A stretch of DNA of 64,000 nucleotides from Stenotrophomonas nitritireducens (GCF_001431425.1 NZ_LDJG01000015.1:124001-188000); one strand, 5' to 3'. Counted from the stretch's first letter, positions 36,611 through 46,810 are shown. Notes: a model not told the origin generated them from the sequence alone. Numbers and translations are program-made.

Positions 36611-38944
36611 TCAGCGGGCCGCGCGCAGCAGCGCGTCCTCGACGATGGACTGGGTCAGCACGGTCGGCAGCACCCGCGGCGGCGCGCCTGGCCCGTACAC
36701 CACATAAAGCGGTACGCCCACGGCCTTGTGCTGCTCCAGGAAGGCGCTGATCTGCGGATCGACATTGGTCCAGTCGCCGTGCATGTACACCGCATCCACC
36801 CGCTTGAGGGTGTCGCGGAATGCGTCGCTGCCCAGCACGTTGCGTTCGTTGGCCTTGCAGGTCACGCACCAGTCGGCGGTCATGTTGACGAAAACCACGC
36901 GGTTGTCCGCACGCAGGCGGTCCAGCATTTCCGGCGAGTACGCGACCGTGCCTTCGCTGGCCGCACGCGCCGGCGGCTCCATGCGGGTCACGCCCCATAC
37001 CGGGACCAGCGCCAGCAGGGCCAGCAGGGCGCCCAGCGCCATGCCGGCGCGGCGGCTGTGCCAGCGGCTGCGCTCGAACCACCACAGCCCCAGCGCCAGC
37101 AGCGCGGCGCCGGCCAGCAGCAGCGCCATCGCGTCGATGCCGCGCTGCTTGCCCAGCACCCACAGCAGCCAGATCGCGGTCAGGTACATCGGGAACGCCA
37201 GTACCTGCTTGAAGGTTTCCATCCAAGCACCCGGCCGCGGCAGGCGCCGCGCCAGCGCCGGCACGAAGCCGACCAGCAGGAACGGCAGCGCCAGGCCCAG
37301 CCCCAGCGCCAGGAACACCAGCATCGCCATCGCCGCCGGCGCGGTGAAGGCATAGCCAAGCGCAGGCCCCATGAAGGGCGCGATGCAGGGGCTGGCGATC
37401 ACACAGGCCAGCACACCGGTGAAGAAGTCGCCGGCCGCGCCCTTGCGACTGGCCAGCGACTGGCCGATGCCGCCCAGGTTGCCGCCCAGCGTGAACACGC
37501 CCGACAGGCTCAGGCCGACCACGAACATCAGGTAGACCAGTGCGGCGATGAACCACGGATGCTGCAGCTGGAAGCCCCAGCCGGCGGCCTGGCCGGCCGC
37601 GCGCAGCGCCAGCACCAGCGCGCCGATGGCGGTGAATGCGACCAGCACGCCGAGCGTGTACCACAGCGCATGGCGACGGGCGTGCTGGCGGCTTTCGCCG
37701 CTCTGTGCCAGCCCCAGCACCTTCAGCGACAGCACCGGCAGCACGCACGGCATCAGGTTGAGGACCAGTCCGCCGGCCAGCGCCAACAGCAGGATCCAGG
37801 CCAGCGAATCGCCCTCGCCGGTGCTCGCCGGCGGCTGGCTGCGGCCGGCGTTGTCGGCCGAAGCGTCGGGCGTGGCCGAGGGGGCGCCCTCGCCACTGTC
37901 GTTGGGGCGGACCACCAGCGGCTGCGGCGCGGGCGGGTCGAGCGGATCGACGACCGGGAGGTCGGCGGACCTGCGGCCACTGGGCAGCGGCGGGATCACC
38001 AGCGGGGTGACCGCGGCCTCGCTGCTGGGCGAGACCTTGCCGGCCGGCAGCGACAGCCTGACCCGCCGGGTCATCGGCGGATAGCAGATGCCATCGGTCT
38101 GGCAGCCCTGGAACGTGGCCACCAGCGTCGCCGGGCTGGCATCGGTGCGTTCGCGCCGCAGCGGCAGGGGGACGTCGACCTGGTCGAAGTACACCACCAC
38201 GTTGCCGAAATGCTCGTCGCGGTGCGACTTCCCGGCCGGCCACTGCGGCTTGCCGGTACGGATGCCGGCCGCGCCTTCCAGCGCCAGCGAGGTGCGGTCG
38301 CGGTACAGGTAATAACCCGGCGCGGGCGTGAAACGCAGCAGCAGGCGGTTGCCGTCATCGACGATCGCCTCGAAGCCGAAGGCCTGTTCCGACGGCAGTG
38401 GCAGGTTCTGCGTCGCGGCGCTGCCGGGCAGCTTCAGCCCGCCGGCGTCGTTGCGCGCCAGCGGGTTGAACAGCGGTGCGCTGCCCGTCGCCGCCGTCGC
38501 GGCGGCGCCGTCTGGCAGTCTTACCTCGATGGTGCGTTTCTGCGGCGGATAGCACACGCCCGCGTCGGCGCAGCCCTGGTAGCGGACCTCCAGCGTCACC
38601 GTCGCGGCTCCGGTCTCGGCGCTGCCGGGCAGGATGGCCTTCAGCTGCTGGTGGTAGGTCTCGACATCGCCGAAGAATTCGTCGTGCTTTTTCTCGCCGG
38701 CAGGCATCTGCAGCGCGCCGGCGCTGAATCCCGGGCCGGCCTTGACGCTGGTGCGGTGGCGATAGAGGTAGTAACCCGGGGCGATGTCCCAGCGCAGTTC
38801 GATGCGGTCGCGGGCGCTGGCCTCGGCATGGAGGGCGAACGCCTGGTCGACCGGCAGCAGGTCCTTTTCGCTGACGGCCAGGGCGGGCAGGGCGCAGAGG
38901 GAGAGCAGGCACAAGGCGGTGAAACGGCGCAACAGCATCTTCAA
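36611..38944 (-). CDS. dsbD: Thiol:disulfide interchange protein DsbD with two N-terminal domains
   Basis: DsbD carries electrons from cytoplasmic thioredoxin to periplasmic partners. After a signal peptide come two homologous DsbD-alpha domains, with Cys125/Cys131 ('GCADAGVCYPP') and Cys281/Cys287 ('GCQTDGICYPP'). A membrane part follows with 'GLVLNLMPCVLPVLSLKVLG' and 'ASPCIAPFMGPALGY', then a C-terminal thioredoxin domain with 'DWCVTCKANE'. At 777 residues it is about 200 longer than E. coli DsbD because of the second alpha domain. It lies between cutA (1 bp) and the TlpA-like gene (1 bp). Confidence 0.94.
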   Translation of the reverse strand: MKMLLRRFTALCLLSLCALPALAVSEKDLLPVDQAFALHAEASARDRIELRWDIAPGYYLYRHRTSVKAGPGFSAGALQMPAGEKKHDEFFGDVETYHQQLKAILPGSAETGAATVTLEVRYQGCADAGVCYPPQKRTIEVRLPDGAAATAATGSAPLFNPLARNDAGGLKLPGSAATQNLPLPSEQAFGFEAIVDDGNRLLLRFTPAPGYYLYRDRTSLALEGAAGIRTGKPQWPAGKSHRDEHFGNVVVYFDQVDVPLPLRRERTDASPATLVATFQGCQTDGICYPPMTRRVRLSLPAGKVSPSSEAAVTPLVIPPLPSGRRSADLPVVDPLDPPAPQPLVVRPNDSGEGAPSATPDASADNAGRSQPPASTGEGDSLAWILLLALAGGLVLNLMPCVLPVLSLKVLGLAQSGESRQHARRHALWYTLGVLVAFTAIGALVLALRAAGQAAGWGFQLQHPWFIAALVYLMFVVGLSLSGVFTLGGNLGGIGQSLASRKGAAGDFFTGVLACVIASPCIAPFMGPALGYAFTAPAAMAMLVFLALGLGLALPFLLVGFVPALARRLPRPGAWMETFKQVLAFPMYLTAIWLLWVLGKQRGIDAMALLLAGAALLALGLWWFERSRWHSRRAGMALGALLALLALVPVWGVTRMEPPARAASEGTVAYSPEMLDRLRADNRVVFVNMTADWCVTCKANERNVLGSDAFRDTLKRVDAVYMHGDWTNVDPQISAFLEQHKAVGVPLYVVYGPGAPPRVLPTVLTQSIVEDALLRAAR

Positions 38945-38945
38945 G

Positions 38946-39278
38946 TCAGGTGTCCTCGCGGGTCTGGGCCCGGATCCAGTCCAGGTAGGCCGGCAGGCCG
39001 GCGCTGGGGGAAACCGCCAGTATCTCCGGCAATTCGTACGGGTGGTGCTGCAGGAGTGCCGCCGTCAGCGCTTCCAGGCGGCCGGCGGTGGTCTTGATCA
39101 GCAGCTGGAATTCCTCCGCCTGCTCGACCTGTCCCTGCCAGCGATACACAGACTGCATCGGCGGCAACAAGTTCACGCAGGCCGCCAGGCGCCGCTCGAC
39201 CAGCAGCCGGGCAAGCGCTTGGGCCGTGGCGGCATCGGGGCAGGTGCAGAAGACCAGGCGGGCGTCGCGGGCGTCCAT
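38946..39278 (-). CDS. cutA: Divalent-cation tolerance protein CutA
   Basis: CutA is a small trimeric protein related to PII, linked to copper tolerance in E. coli. The ATG at 39278 gives 110 residues with 'VFCTCPDAATAQALARLLVE', 'RRLAACVNLLPPMQSVYRWQ' and 'HPYELPEILAV', all conserved. A 13-codon extension upstream is unlikely. It is first in the cutA-dsbD-TlpA set. Confidence 0.95.
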   Translation of the reverse strand: MDARDARLVFCTCPDAATAQALARLLVERRLAACVNLLPPMQSVYRWQGQVEQAEEFQLLIKTTAGRLEALTAALLQHHPYELPEILAVSPSAGLPAYLDWIRAQTREDT

Positions 39279-39337
39279 GCCGGAATTTTCGCAGAAATCA
39301 AAGGGAGGCTTTCCCATATTCCATTTGGTTGTTTGAC

Positions 39338-39362
39338 ATCGTTGTCAAACCTTGACAACGAT
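39338..39362. promoter_or_regulatory. 25-bp perfect palindrome upstream of the pilin-like operon
   Basis: ATCGTTGTCAA and TTGACAACGAT are exact 11-bp inverted repeats around ACC. The right arm contains a TTGACA that could serve as a -35, with TATGGC about 16 bp further as a weak -10. A dimeric regulator could bind here. It lies 90 bp before the first pilin-like gene and 59 bp before cutA. Confidence 0.7.
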
Positions 39363-39452
39363 CCGCTCCTGAGTATGGCGGTCGTGAATGATTTGTGATG
39401 AAATTCACGCATGCGACTTGCGCGCGTTTGCAGATCGTCAAGGGGGAATGCT

Positions 39453-39860
39453 GTGGGCCGACGTACACACCAGGGCTTCACGCTCATCGAAATCATGATC
39501 GTGGTGGCCATTCTCGCCATTCTTGCGGCCATCGCGCTGCCTGCGTATGGCAAGCACGTCCTGGTCGGAAAGACCCGTACGGCTCAGGCGGACCTGCGCG
39601 CGCTGTCCGCGGCGCTGGAGAACCACCGGCAACGGACCCTGTCCTATCCGAGCGCGACCCCGGCCAGCGTGGCCGATGTCAAGTCGGCATTCCCGGCCTG
39701 GAGCCCGGCGGCCAAATCGGTCGATTTCGGCTTTTCGGCCAACTCCAGCGGTTCCGGCTACACCCTCACCGCTACCGGCGCGGGCAAGCTCAGCGGCTGC
39801 ACCCTGACCCTGAAGCAGGATGGCGCGACCACGAATTCGGGCTGTCCGGTGGACTGGTGA
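39453..39860 (+). CDS. Type IV pilin-like protein (PilE-like)
   Basis: The 135-residue protein has a short leader ending in glycine, then 'FTLIEIMIVVAILAILAAIA', the classic N-methylated pilin helix with Glu5. The C-terminal domain is small, with two cysteines ('SGCTLTL', 'NSGCPVDW') forming the likely D-loop. The GTG at 39453 follows AGGGGG; an earlier ATG at 39411 would lengthen the leader atypically. It is first of five pilin-like genes and overlaps the next by 1 bp (TGATG). Confidence 0.85.
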   Translation: MGRRTHQGFTLIEIMIVVAILAILAAIALPAYGKHVLVGKTRTAQADLRALSAALENHRQRTLSYPSATPASVADVKSAFPAWSPAAKSVDFGFSANSSGSGYTLTATGAGKLSGCTLTLKQDGATTNSGCPVDW

Positions 39861-40333
39861 TGAAGCGCGCTGCCGGCTTCACCCTGATCGAATTGATGGT
39901 CACCCTCGCGGTGATGGCGGTGCTGGCCGCGGCCGGCACGCCGTTCGCCCTGTCGTGGATGGACAGCAACCGGCAGATGCAGGCCCGCAACCTGATGTGG
40001 GAGGGCATCTCCCAGGCGCGGGCCGTGGCCCTGCGCAATCCAGGCGGGGCGTTGCAGGGGGGCGTGTCCGCCAAGCTGCAGCGCAGCGGCAACACGCTGA
40101 CGGTGCTCGGCGCCGGCAGCACCGTGGTGCTGTGGACCGGCGAACTGCCCGCCGGCGCCACGACCCAACTGGCCAATGCGGCGGGCAGCGCGTCCGGCGA
40201 TCTTTCCTGCGTTGCCTTCGACAACCGCGGGCAGCGAGTGATCGCCGGCCCGGACTGCATCATCGCCTCCGACAGGACCCGCGTCGCGGTCGGTTTCAGC
40301 AGCCAGGAAGTCCTTCATGTCGACCTGCTTTGA
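39860..40333 (+). CDS. FimT/GspH-like minor pseudopilin
   Basis: The 157-residue protein begins 'MKRAAGFTLIELMVTLAVMA', a type IV prepilin signal cut after Gly with Glu5 kept, followed by 'WMDSNRQMQARNLMWEGISQ', typical of the FimT/GspH group, and a small beta domain with two cysteines ('SCVAFDNRGQ', 'PDCIIAS'). It is predicted to prime or cap pilus assembly at the inner membrane. Its 3' end overlaps the next gene by 17 bp, so translation is probably coupled. Confidence 0.85.
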   Translation: MKRAAGFTLIELMVTLAVMAVLAAAGTPFALSWMDSNRQMQARNLMWEGISQARAVALRNPGGALQGGVSAKLQRSGNTLTVLGAGSTVVLWTGELPAGATTQLANAAGSASGDLSCVAFDNRGQRVIAGPDCIIASDRTRVAVGFSSQEVLHVDLL

Positions 40334-40718
40334 TTCCCTTCGCCGCCGCCAGCGCGGCGACATCCTGCTCGAGGCGCTGGTCGGCGTGCTGATCACCAGC
40401 GTGATCGGCGCGGGACTGGCGCATGTCGTTGGCCGGGTGTTGAGCAGCCAGCGCGATGCCAAGGTCGAGAACATGGTCGTCGAACAGCTGCGCGGCCAGT
40501 TGCATGCCGACGGCGTCGGCCTGTGCGACCGCAGTGTCAGGGTCAAGCTGCCTGATGGCGACAAGACGGTCAGCGTGGCGTGCGAGAGCGCCGCGGCGAA
40601 CGTAACGGTGTCCGGGATCACGCGTCCGGTCGACGCCCCCGCGCGCGTCGATCTGAAGGTGTCCGCCCGCGACATGGGGGTCGAGGGCGCCGACCTGCAG
40701 CTGTCGTCGAGGCAATGA
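40317..40718 (+). CDS. PilV-like minor pseudopilin
   Basis: The 133-residue protein has the leader 'RRRQRG' followed by 'DILLEALVGVLITSVIGAGL', with Glu5 present, and resembles PilV/GspI-type minor pilins. Two cysteines ('VGLCDRSV', 'VACESAA') may pair. It overlaps the upstream gene by 17 bp and the downstream one by 4 bp (ATGA). Confidence 0.8.
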   Translation: MSTCFDSLRRRQRGDILLEALVGVLITSVIGAGLAHVVGRVLSSQRDAKVENMVVEQLRGQLHADGVGLCDRSVRVKLPDGDKTVSVACESAAANVTVSGITRPVDAPARVDLKVSARDMGVEGADLQLSSRQ

Positions 40719-41389
40719 CGATGATCGCCACACGCCGGCGCCAGCGTGGCCAGAGCCTGATCAGCATGATGATCGGCCTGGTGATCTCGCTGATCACCAT
40801 CGCCGCGATGCTGACCCTGTACAAGACGATGGTCGGCGTCTCCAACGAAGCGTCGGTCGCAGCACGCCGCGATGGGCAGATGGCGGCCGGCCTGCTGGCG
40901 GCGCAGATGGAACTGCAGTCGGCGGGGTTCGGCGTGGATTCGACCGTGCCACTTGATGAGCGGCTGTACATTTCCAATAGCGGCAAGCAGGTGGCATGGC
41001 TCTACAACGATGGCAGCCGCCGCTGTGCCGGCCTGTGGGTCGACGGCAACGGCCTGTATCGATTGCCGCCCAAGGCCGGTTGCGCCAGTGCCAGTGGCGC
41101 TACGTGGAGCGCCAGCGAACGTATCCCCATGGCACTGATGCCCACCGCCGCCGATGGCAGCCTGATCACGTTCAGTGGCGAGCAGGGCGGCGCCTCGGTG
41201 GCTGGTTACGCCTTCAGTCGCGAAGAAGCGAGCCGAGCCTGCCTGCCCTACATGCAGCAGGATCTTTCTGGCACGCCAGCGTCCACCGCGCAGTGGGTGG
41301 CGCTGACGAATGCGACAGGTACCGAACGGCTTTTCTCGATCTGCCTGCCCAACCTGACCGTGGTCTCCGCGTCTCCGCCGGCCGTCTGA
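40715..41389 (+). CDS. PilW-like minor pseudopilin without Glu5
   Basis: The 224-residue protein starts with the leader 'MTMIATRRRQRG', then 'QSLISMMIGLVISLITIAAM', where the usual Glu5 is Ser. The rest is PilW-like, with 'AARRDGQMAAGLLAAQMELQ' after the helix and a beta-rich end with several cysteines. Lack of Glu5 is known for some pseudopilins (GspK-like) that sit at the pilus tip. It starts 4 bp inside the PilV-like gene. Confidence 0.78.
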   Translation: MTMIATRRRQRGQSLISMMIGLVISLITIAAMLTLYKTMVGVSNEASVAARRDGQMAAGLLAAQMELQSAGFGVDSTVPLDERLYISNSGKQVAWLYNDGSRRCAGLWVDGNGLYRLPPKAGCASASGATWSASERIPMALMPTAADGSLITFSGEQGGASVAGYAFSREEASRACLPYMQQDLSGTPASTAQWVALTNATGTERLFSICLPNLTVVSASPPAV

Positions 41390-41408
41390 TGCTGCAAGGA
41401 ACCCGCAC

Positions 41409-43730
41409 ATGAAAAGGAATCGCAAGCATCCGTCCGTACCGCCGCGCCGCCAGCGCGGCGTCGCGACCCTGCTGATCGTGCTGGTGGTCGGCCTGGCCGT
41501 CTCGGTCACCGTGGCCGCTACCGTCTACTCGCTGCGCGGCACCCAGACCAAGCAGCTGACCACCCACTCGGCCACGGCCGCGCAGGCGGCGGCATGGCGT
41601 GGCGTGGAGGCGCTTCGCCTGTACCTGCTGCAGTTGGACAAAGCTCAGTTGGCCGGCCTGGGCGGCCCGGTGACCGGGATGGGCGCCCTGGGCGTCAAGT
41701 CGGCTTCCGTCGTGAATGTCGCTGCCAGCGGGGTCGACAGATACCAGGTCAAGGCCAGCGTCACCGGTGAGGCGGGCGTCGGCAGCGCGCTGACCACCGC
41801 CACCGTGGAGGTGATCTACGACGTGGGTCCGGGAGCGGGCGGTCCTGGTACGCCGCCGGTGTGCGCGTCGATGCCGGTGGCGCCGATGGTGTTCAACGGC
41901 AATCTCGACTACACCGGTGGTGGTCTGGACGTGGTCAACGCTGTCGATTACGAGAACATCGTGGTGGGCGGCAATCTGACCATCAGCAGCGGTTCCGCGG
42001 CCAAGGTGTCCGGTTGCACGAAGGGCGATGTCAGCCTGAGCGGTGGTGGTTTGAAAGAGAACGGCCACCTGTATTCGGAAGGCGGCATTACGATCAAGAG
42101 CATGACGCCGCCCAATGGCACCACGCTGTGGGGGCAGCAGATCTCGCTGGACGGTTCCAGTTCCGGCGCGCGTTTCGTCGCACTCAAGGCGGGCGCGTAC
42201 TCGGTGAGCCTGAATGCCGGCGGCAAGACGGTGGGAAGCGCGTACGTCGGCGGTTCGCTGATTCCGTCCACGGTCAGTGGCGGCATCCCCTGGGTGAACG
42301 GCACCGTGCTGCCATCCGTAGCGGCGGCCAGTCCGGTCCTGGTGACCCTGGACGGTGGCAGTACGTTCCTGCTGGATCTGAAGCGGATCACGGTGGATTC
42401 CACCACTGGGGTGGTGACTGGCGCCACGGCTGCTTCCGAGCGTCTCGGTGGCAATGCCGCCATGCCGGACAGCTTCACGTTCCGCTCGACCGCCATCCAT
42501 GGTGGCGACGTGACCACACAGGGGCTGGCGCGTACGAATCTGATCTGGGGGCATCGCGTCAGCCTGGGATTGAATGGCGGGAGCCTGACTGGCGGCATCG
42601 ACGTCGGACAACTCTATGTCAATGGCAACCTCGAAGTGGGTACCGGCAAGATCGACGCCCTGGTGGGTGGTGGCGATGTATGGGCACGCGGTGCTGGGCG
42701 CAGCAACAAGGGGGCGTATTCGAACTTCCCCCAGATCGGTTCCGGAAATGTGGCGGGGCAGGTTTCCTATGGAAGCGCGAAAACGGCATTGCCCGCTGGA
42801 GAAGAGACCGCTGCGATGGGCATCAAGGCCGGGCAGTCGGGCACAAGTCCCGGCCTGCCGGGCGTGCCGTACTGCGACGCACGCGTGAAGGCTGTCGATG
42901 CCGACAATTACAAGAGCGCGGCCAACTACGTATTCGAATCGATCAACGGCGTGCCGCAGTTGACCATCCAGAACGTCAAGCGCGCGGACGGCACCGCCAT
43001 CGATGGCGTATATCCGTTGAGGAGTCCGACGACCTCGCAGCTGGCGATCCTGCAGGAGCTGATGACCTGCAACAACACCAATGACAAGGGGTGCCGGAAC
43101 ATCCTCCAGGCGGATGGAAGCTGGCTGCTCAATGGCGTCGGAAAAATGCCGGCGGGTGTCCTGTGGTTCGATGCTTCCCTGAAAGTGGATGGAACCAGCA
43201 CGAACCTGCTCAACAGCATCATCGTCAAGGGCAAAAGCTGCGAGTCCAGCGCGCTGGACTGCAAGGGCAACATCAACCTCACCAATTCGGGCCACAGGGA
43301 TCTGATCGCTCCGAATTTCGCGGGCGCGACTGCCGTCTGCGGCGCCGCTTTCTACCCGGTCAACCTGTGTGCGAGCCGCAATGCGTTCGTGACCTGGCAG
43401 GATGCGGACAAGAAGGTCTATACCGGCCTGCCCATTGCCAATAGCGCCGTCGTCGCCGAGGGCGATGCGACGATTTCGGGCTGGAAGATCGACGGCAGCG
43501 TGCTGCTGGGCAGGACGCTGTCCACCAGTGGCGCCAAGGTGACCATCCGCGGCAGCCTCACGGTGGGCAGCAACCGGCGCTCGGATACCACCATCTCCGC
43601 CGGCGGTATCGTCGTCGACGTACCAACCGGCGATGGCAGCCTGAGTGTCGTACCGGTCTGCAGCGCCGGTACCGAATCCACGCCAGCCGCCCCGGCCAGC
43701 GCCTCCGTGCTCTGGTCCCGCTATCTCTGA
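41409..43730 (+). CDS. Very large PilX-like protein with glycine-rich beta domain
   Basis: The 773-residue protein opens 'PPRRQRGVATLLIVLVVGLA', a PilX_N-type leader and helix without Glu5, then 'YSLRGTQTKQ' and 'AWRGVEALRLYLLQL'. PilX proteins are usually about 200 residues; here more than 600 extra residues follow a PGAGGPGTPP linker. They are rich in Gly, Ser, Thr, Val and Asn with rung-like repeats ('NIVVGGNLTISSGSAA', 'GNLEVGTGK'), suggesting a beta-solenoid, and contain several cysteines. It could be a tip adhesin. The base composition looks lower in G+C than the flanks. It follows the PilW-like gene by 19 bp. Confidence 0.75.
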   Translation: MKRNRKHPSVPPRRQRGVATLLIVLVVGLAVSVTVAATVYSLRGTQTKQLTTHSATAAQAAAWRGVEALRLYLLQLDKAQLAGLGGPVTGMGALGVKSASVVNVAASGVDRYQVKASVTGEAGVGSALTTATVEVIYDVGPGAGGPGTPPVCASMPVAPMVFNGNLDYTGGGLDVVNAVDYENIVVGGNLTISSGSAAKVSGCTKGDVSLSGGGLKENGHLYSEGGITIKSMTPPNGTTLWGQQISLDGSSSGARFVALKAGAYSVSLNAGGKTVGSAYVGGSLIPSTVSGGIPWVNGTVLPSVAAASPVLVTLDGGSTFLLDLKRITVDSTTGVVTGATAASERLGGNAAMPDSFTFRSTAIHGGDVTTQGLARTNLIWGHRVSLGLNGGSLTGGIDVGQLYVNGNLEVGTGKIDALVGGGDVWARGAGRSNKGAYSNFPQIGSGNVAGQVSYGSAKTALPAGEETAAMGIKAGQSGTSPGLPGVPYCDARVKAVDADNYKSAANYVFESINGVPQLTIQNVKRADGTAIDGVYPLRSPTTSQLAILQELMTCNNTNDKGCRNILQADGSWLLNGVGKMPAGVLWFDASLKVDGTSTNLLNSIIVKGKSCESSALDCKGNINLTNSGHRDLIAPNFAGATAVCGAAFYPVNLCASRNAFVTWQDADKKVYTGLPIANSAVVAEGDATISGWKIDGSVLLGRTLSTSGAKVTIRGSLTVGSNRRSDTTISAGGIVVDVPTGDGSLSVVPVCSAGTESTPAAPASASVLWSRYL

Positions 43731-44078
43731 TAGCCGGCAGGGAGGATGTCCCGGGCCCGGCAGGCGCCTGTCGGTCTGCCCTGCGGATCCGCGGGCAGCG
43801 GCGGCCTTCCGGAGATAGGGTGGACGCGCGGCATCGATGACTGTGAGGCCCCTCCCCGGCAATGTCGGGGCGCTTGGTGGTGCCGGTGCGAGGACGTCCG
43901 GCCTACGGGCTGGGCGGAAACGAAGTTCCGGCCAGCCCCTTGAAAGCCCTCCGGCGGTCCCCATCTCCCAGCCAAGCCCGTTCTACGGGCGTTTTTACGC
44001 GTGGTGCCGCCGCTGCCGCAAGGCAGGGGTGGTGGCCGCCGGACTTTCCAGACCAATCAACAACTTAAGAGGTCTCAC
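43731..44078. other. Intergenic region before groESL
   Basis: No gene is seen in these 348 bp. The clear feature is the sigma-32 promoter at 43939-43966. No good terminator for the pilin-like operon was found, though a weak G/C hairpin occurs near 43850. Confidence 0.6.
43939..43966 (+). promoter_or_regulatory. Heat-shock (sigma-32) promoter of groESL
   Basis: CTTGAAA (43939-43945) and CCCCATCT (43959-43966) are separated by exactly 13 bp, matching the CTTGAAA-N13-CCCCATnT consensus at every informative base. It lies about 110 bp ahead of groES. Confidence 0.92.
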
Positions 44079-44366
44079 ATGAGCATCAAGCCGCTGCACG
44101 ACCGCGTCGTGGTCAAGCCCATCGAAGCCGAGGAAGTCTCTGCCGGTGGCATCCTGATCCCCGATTCGGCCAAGGAAAAGTCCACCAAGGGTGAAGTCGT
44201 GGCCGTCGGCCCCGGCAAGCCGCTGGACAATGGCAGCGTCCGCGCTTCAGCGCTGAAGGTCGGCGACAAGGTCATCTACGGCCAGTACGCCGGTTCGACC
44301 TACAAGGCCGACGGCGTCGAGTACAAGGTGCTGCGCGAGGACGACGTGCTCGCCGTCATCGGCTGA
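44079..44366 (+). CDS. groES: Co-chaperonin GroES
   Basis: GroES is the seven-subunit lid of the GroEL folding chamber. The 95-residue protein has '[19 protein letters not shown]', the mobile loop '[18 protein letters not shown]' that binds GroEL, and '[12 protein letters not shown]' at the end. It is followed by groEL after 59 bp and transcribed from a heat-shock promoter. Confidence 0.98.
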   Translation: MSIKPLHDRVVVKPIEAEEVSAGGILIPDSAKEKSTKGEVVAVGPGKPLDNGSVRASALKVGDKVIYGQYAGSTYKADGVEYKVLREDDVLAVIG

Positions 44367-44416
44367 GCCGCGTTCCCGAACGACTCGCAAGACCCCTTAC
44401 AACCCTGATCCACTGA

Positions 44417-46072
<1,656 letters not shown>

Positions 46073-46105
46073 GTCCGCCGCAGCCTCACCGCTGCCTGTT
46101 GCATG

Positions 46106-46141
46106 CAGAAACCCCGCCGCGAGGCGGGGTTTCTGTTTTTT
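46106..46141 (+). terminator. Intrinsic terminator after groEL
   Basis: A perfect 13-bp stem (CAGAAACCCCGCC with its complement) with a GCGA loop and six T residues lies 33 bp after groEL. It also faces the 3' end of the convergent trxC. Confidence 0.92.
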
Positions 46142-46162
46142 CAGCATGCCGTTGCGCGTGGA

Positions 46163-46609
46163 TCAGCGTGGCAGGTGCTGGCGCACCCATTGCACGATGG
46201 TGGCGGCCGGCATGGCGCCGGACTGGCGCGCGAGCTCGCGACCGCCCTGCAGCAGCACCATCGTCGGGATGCTGCGGATGCCGAAGCGCGTGGCCAGGGC
46301 CGGTTCGGCCTCGGTATCGAGCTTGCCCAGGCGCACCTGCGGCTCCAGCTGTGCGGCTGCCTTGGCGAACTCCGGGGCCATCTGCCGGCAGGGGCCGCAC
46401 CAGGCCGCCCAGAAATCGATCAGCAGCGGCAGCTGCGAGCGCTGCGCATGCGCGTCGAACGCGGCGGCGTCGAGCGCGACCGGCGCGGCGGCGAACAGCA
46501 GCCGATGGCAGCGCCCGCAGGCGGGCGACTGGCCCAGCCGCGCGGCCGGCACCCGGTTGATGGCGTTGCAGTGCGGACAGGCGATCTGCAGCAGGTCGTC
46601 GGTGTTCAT
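46163..46609 (-). CDS. trxC: Thioredoxin 2
   Basis: TrxC is a zinc-containing thioredoxin used in oxidative stress. The ATG at 46609 gives 148 residues. A zinc ribbon (Cys11/Cys14 'ACPHCN' and Cys31/Cys34 'ACGRCH') is followed by a thioredoxin fold with active site 'WCGPC' (Cys71, Cys74) and 'SIPTMVLLQGG'. The 32 codons upstream of this start have no support. It converges with groEL. Confidence 0.94.
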   Translation of the reverse strand: MNTDDLLQIACPHCNAINRVPAARLGQSPACGRCHRLLFAAAPVALDAAAFDAHAQRSQLPLLIDFWAAWCGPCRQMAPEFAKAAAQLEPQVRLGKLDTEAEPALATRFGIRSIPTMVLLQGGRELARQSGAMPAATIVQWVRQHLPR

Positions 46610-46720
46610 TCTGGCTCTCGCACGGATGCTGGCGGTGGCGATGTGGACAAGTATCGCGCGGCGGCAGTGAATCCCGGTTGCGGCTGAAACTGTCGCATCG
46701 CACAAAAAACCGTGTTATCA

Positions 46721-46810
46721 ATGCAACCCATGAACGCAGCCCGCGCCCGCTTTTACTTTTGGTACTACTTTCCGAAGCCGCTGGCGGAGGAAGGACTGCG
46801 CTCACCCTGA
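46721..46810 (+). CDS. Aromatic leader peptide
   Basis: This 29-codon frame (or 26 codons from the second ATG at 46730) contains seven aromatic codons in a row, read as FYFWYYF (46751-46771), including Phe, Tyr and Trp. It ends in TGA at 46808, 23 bp before the terminator. Such a run is far beyond chance and marks it as a regulatory leader peptide that senses all three aromatic amino acids. It is too short to be a functional protein. Confidence 0.82.
   Translation: MQPMNAARARFYFWYYFPKPLAEEGLRSP

Noticed and set aside
41409..43730. Autotransporter or filamentous haemagglutinin
   Set aside because: The glycine-rich repeats suggested it, but the N-terminus is a PilX-type prepilin leader and there is no translocator barrel.
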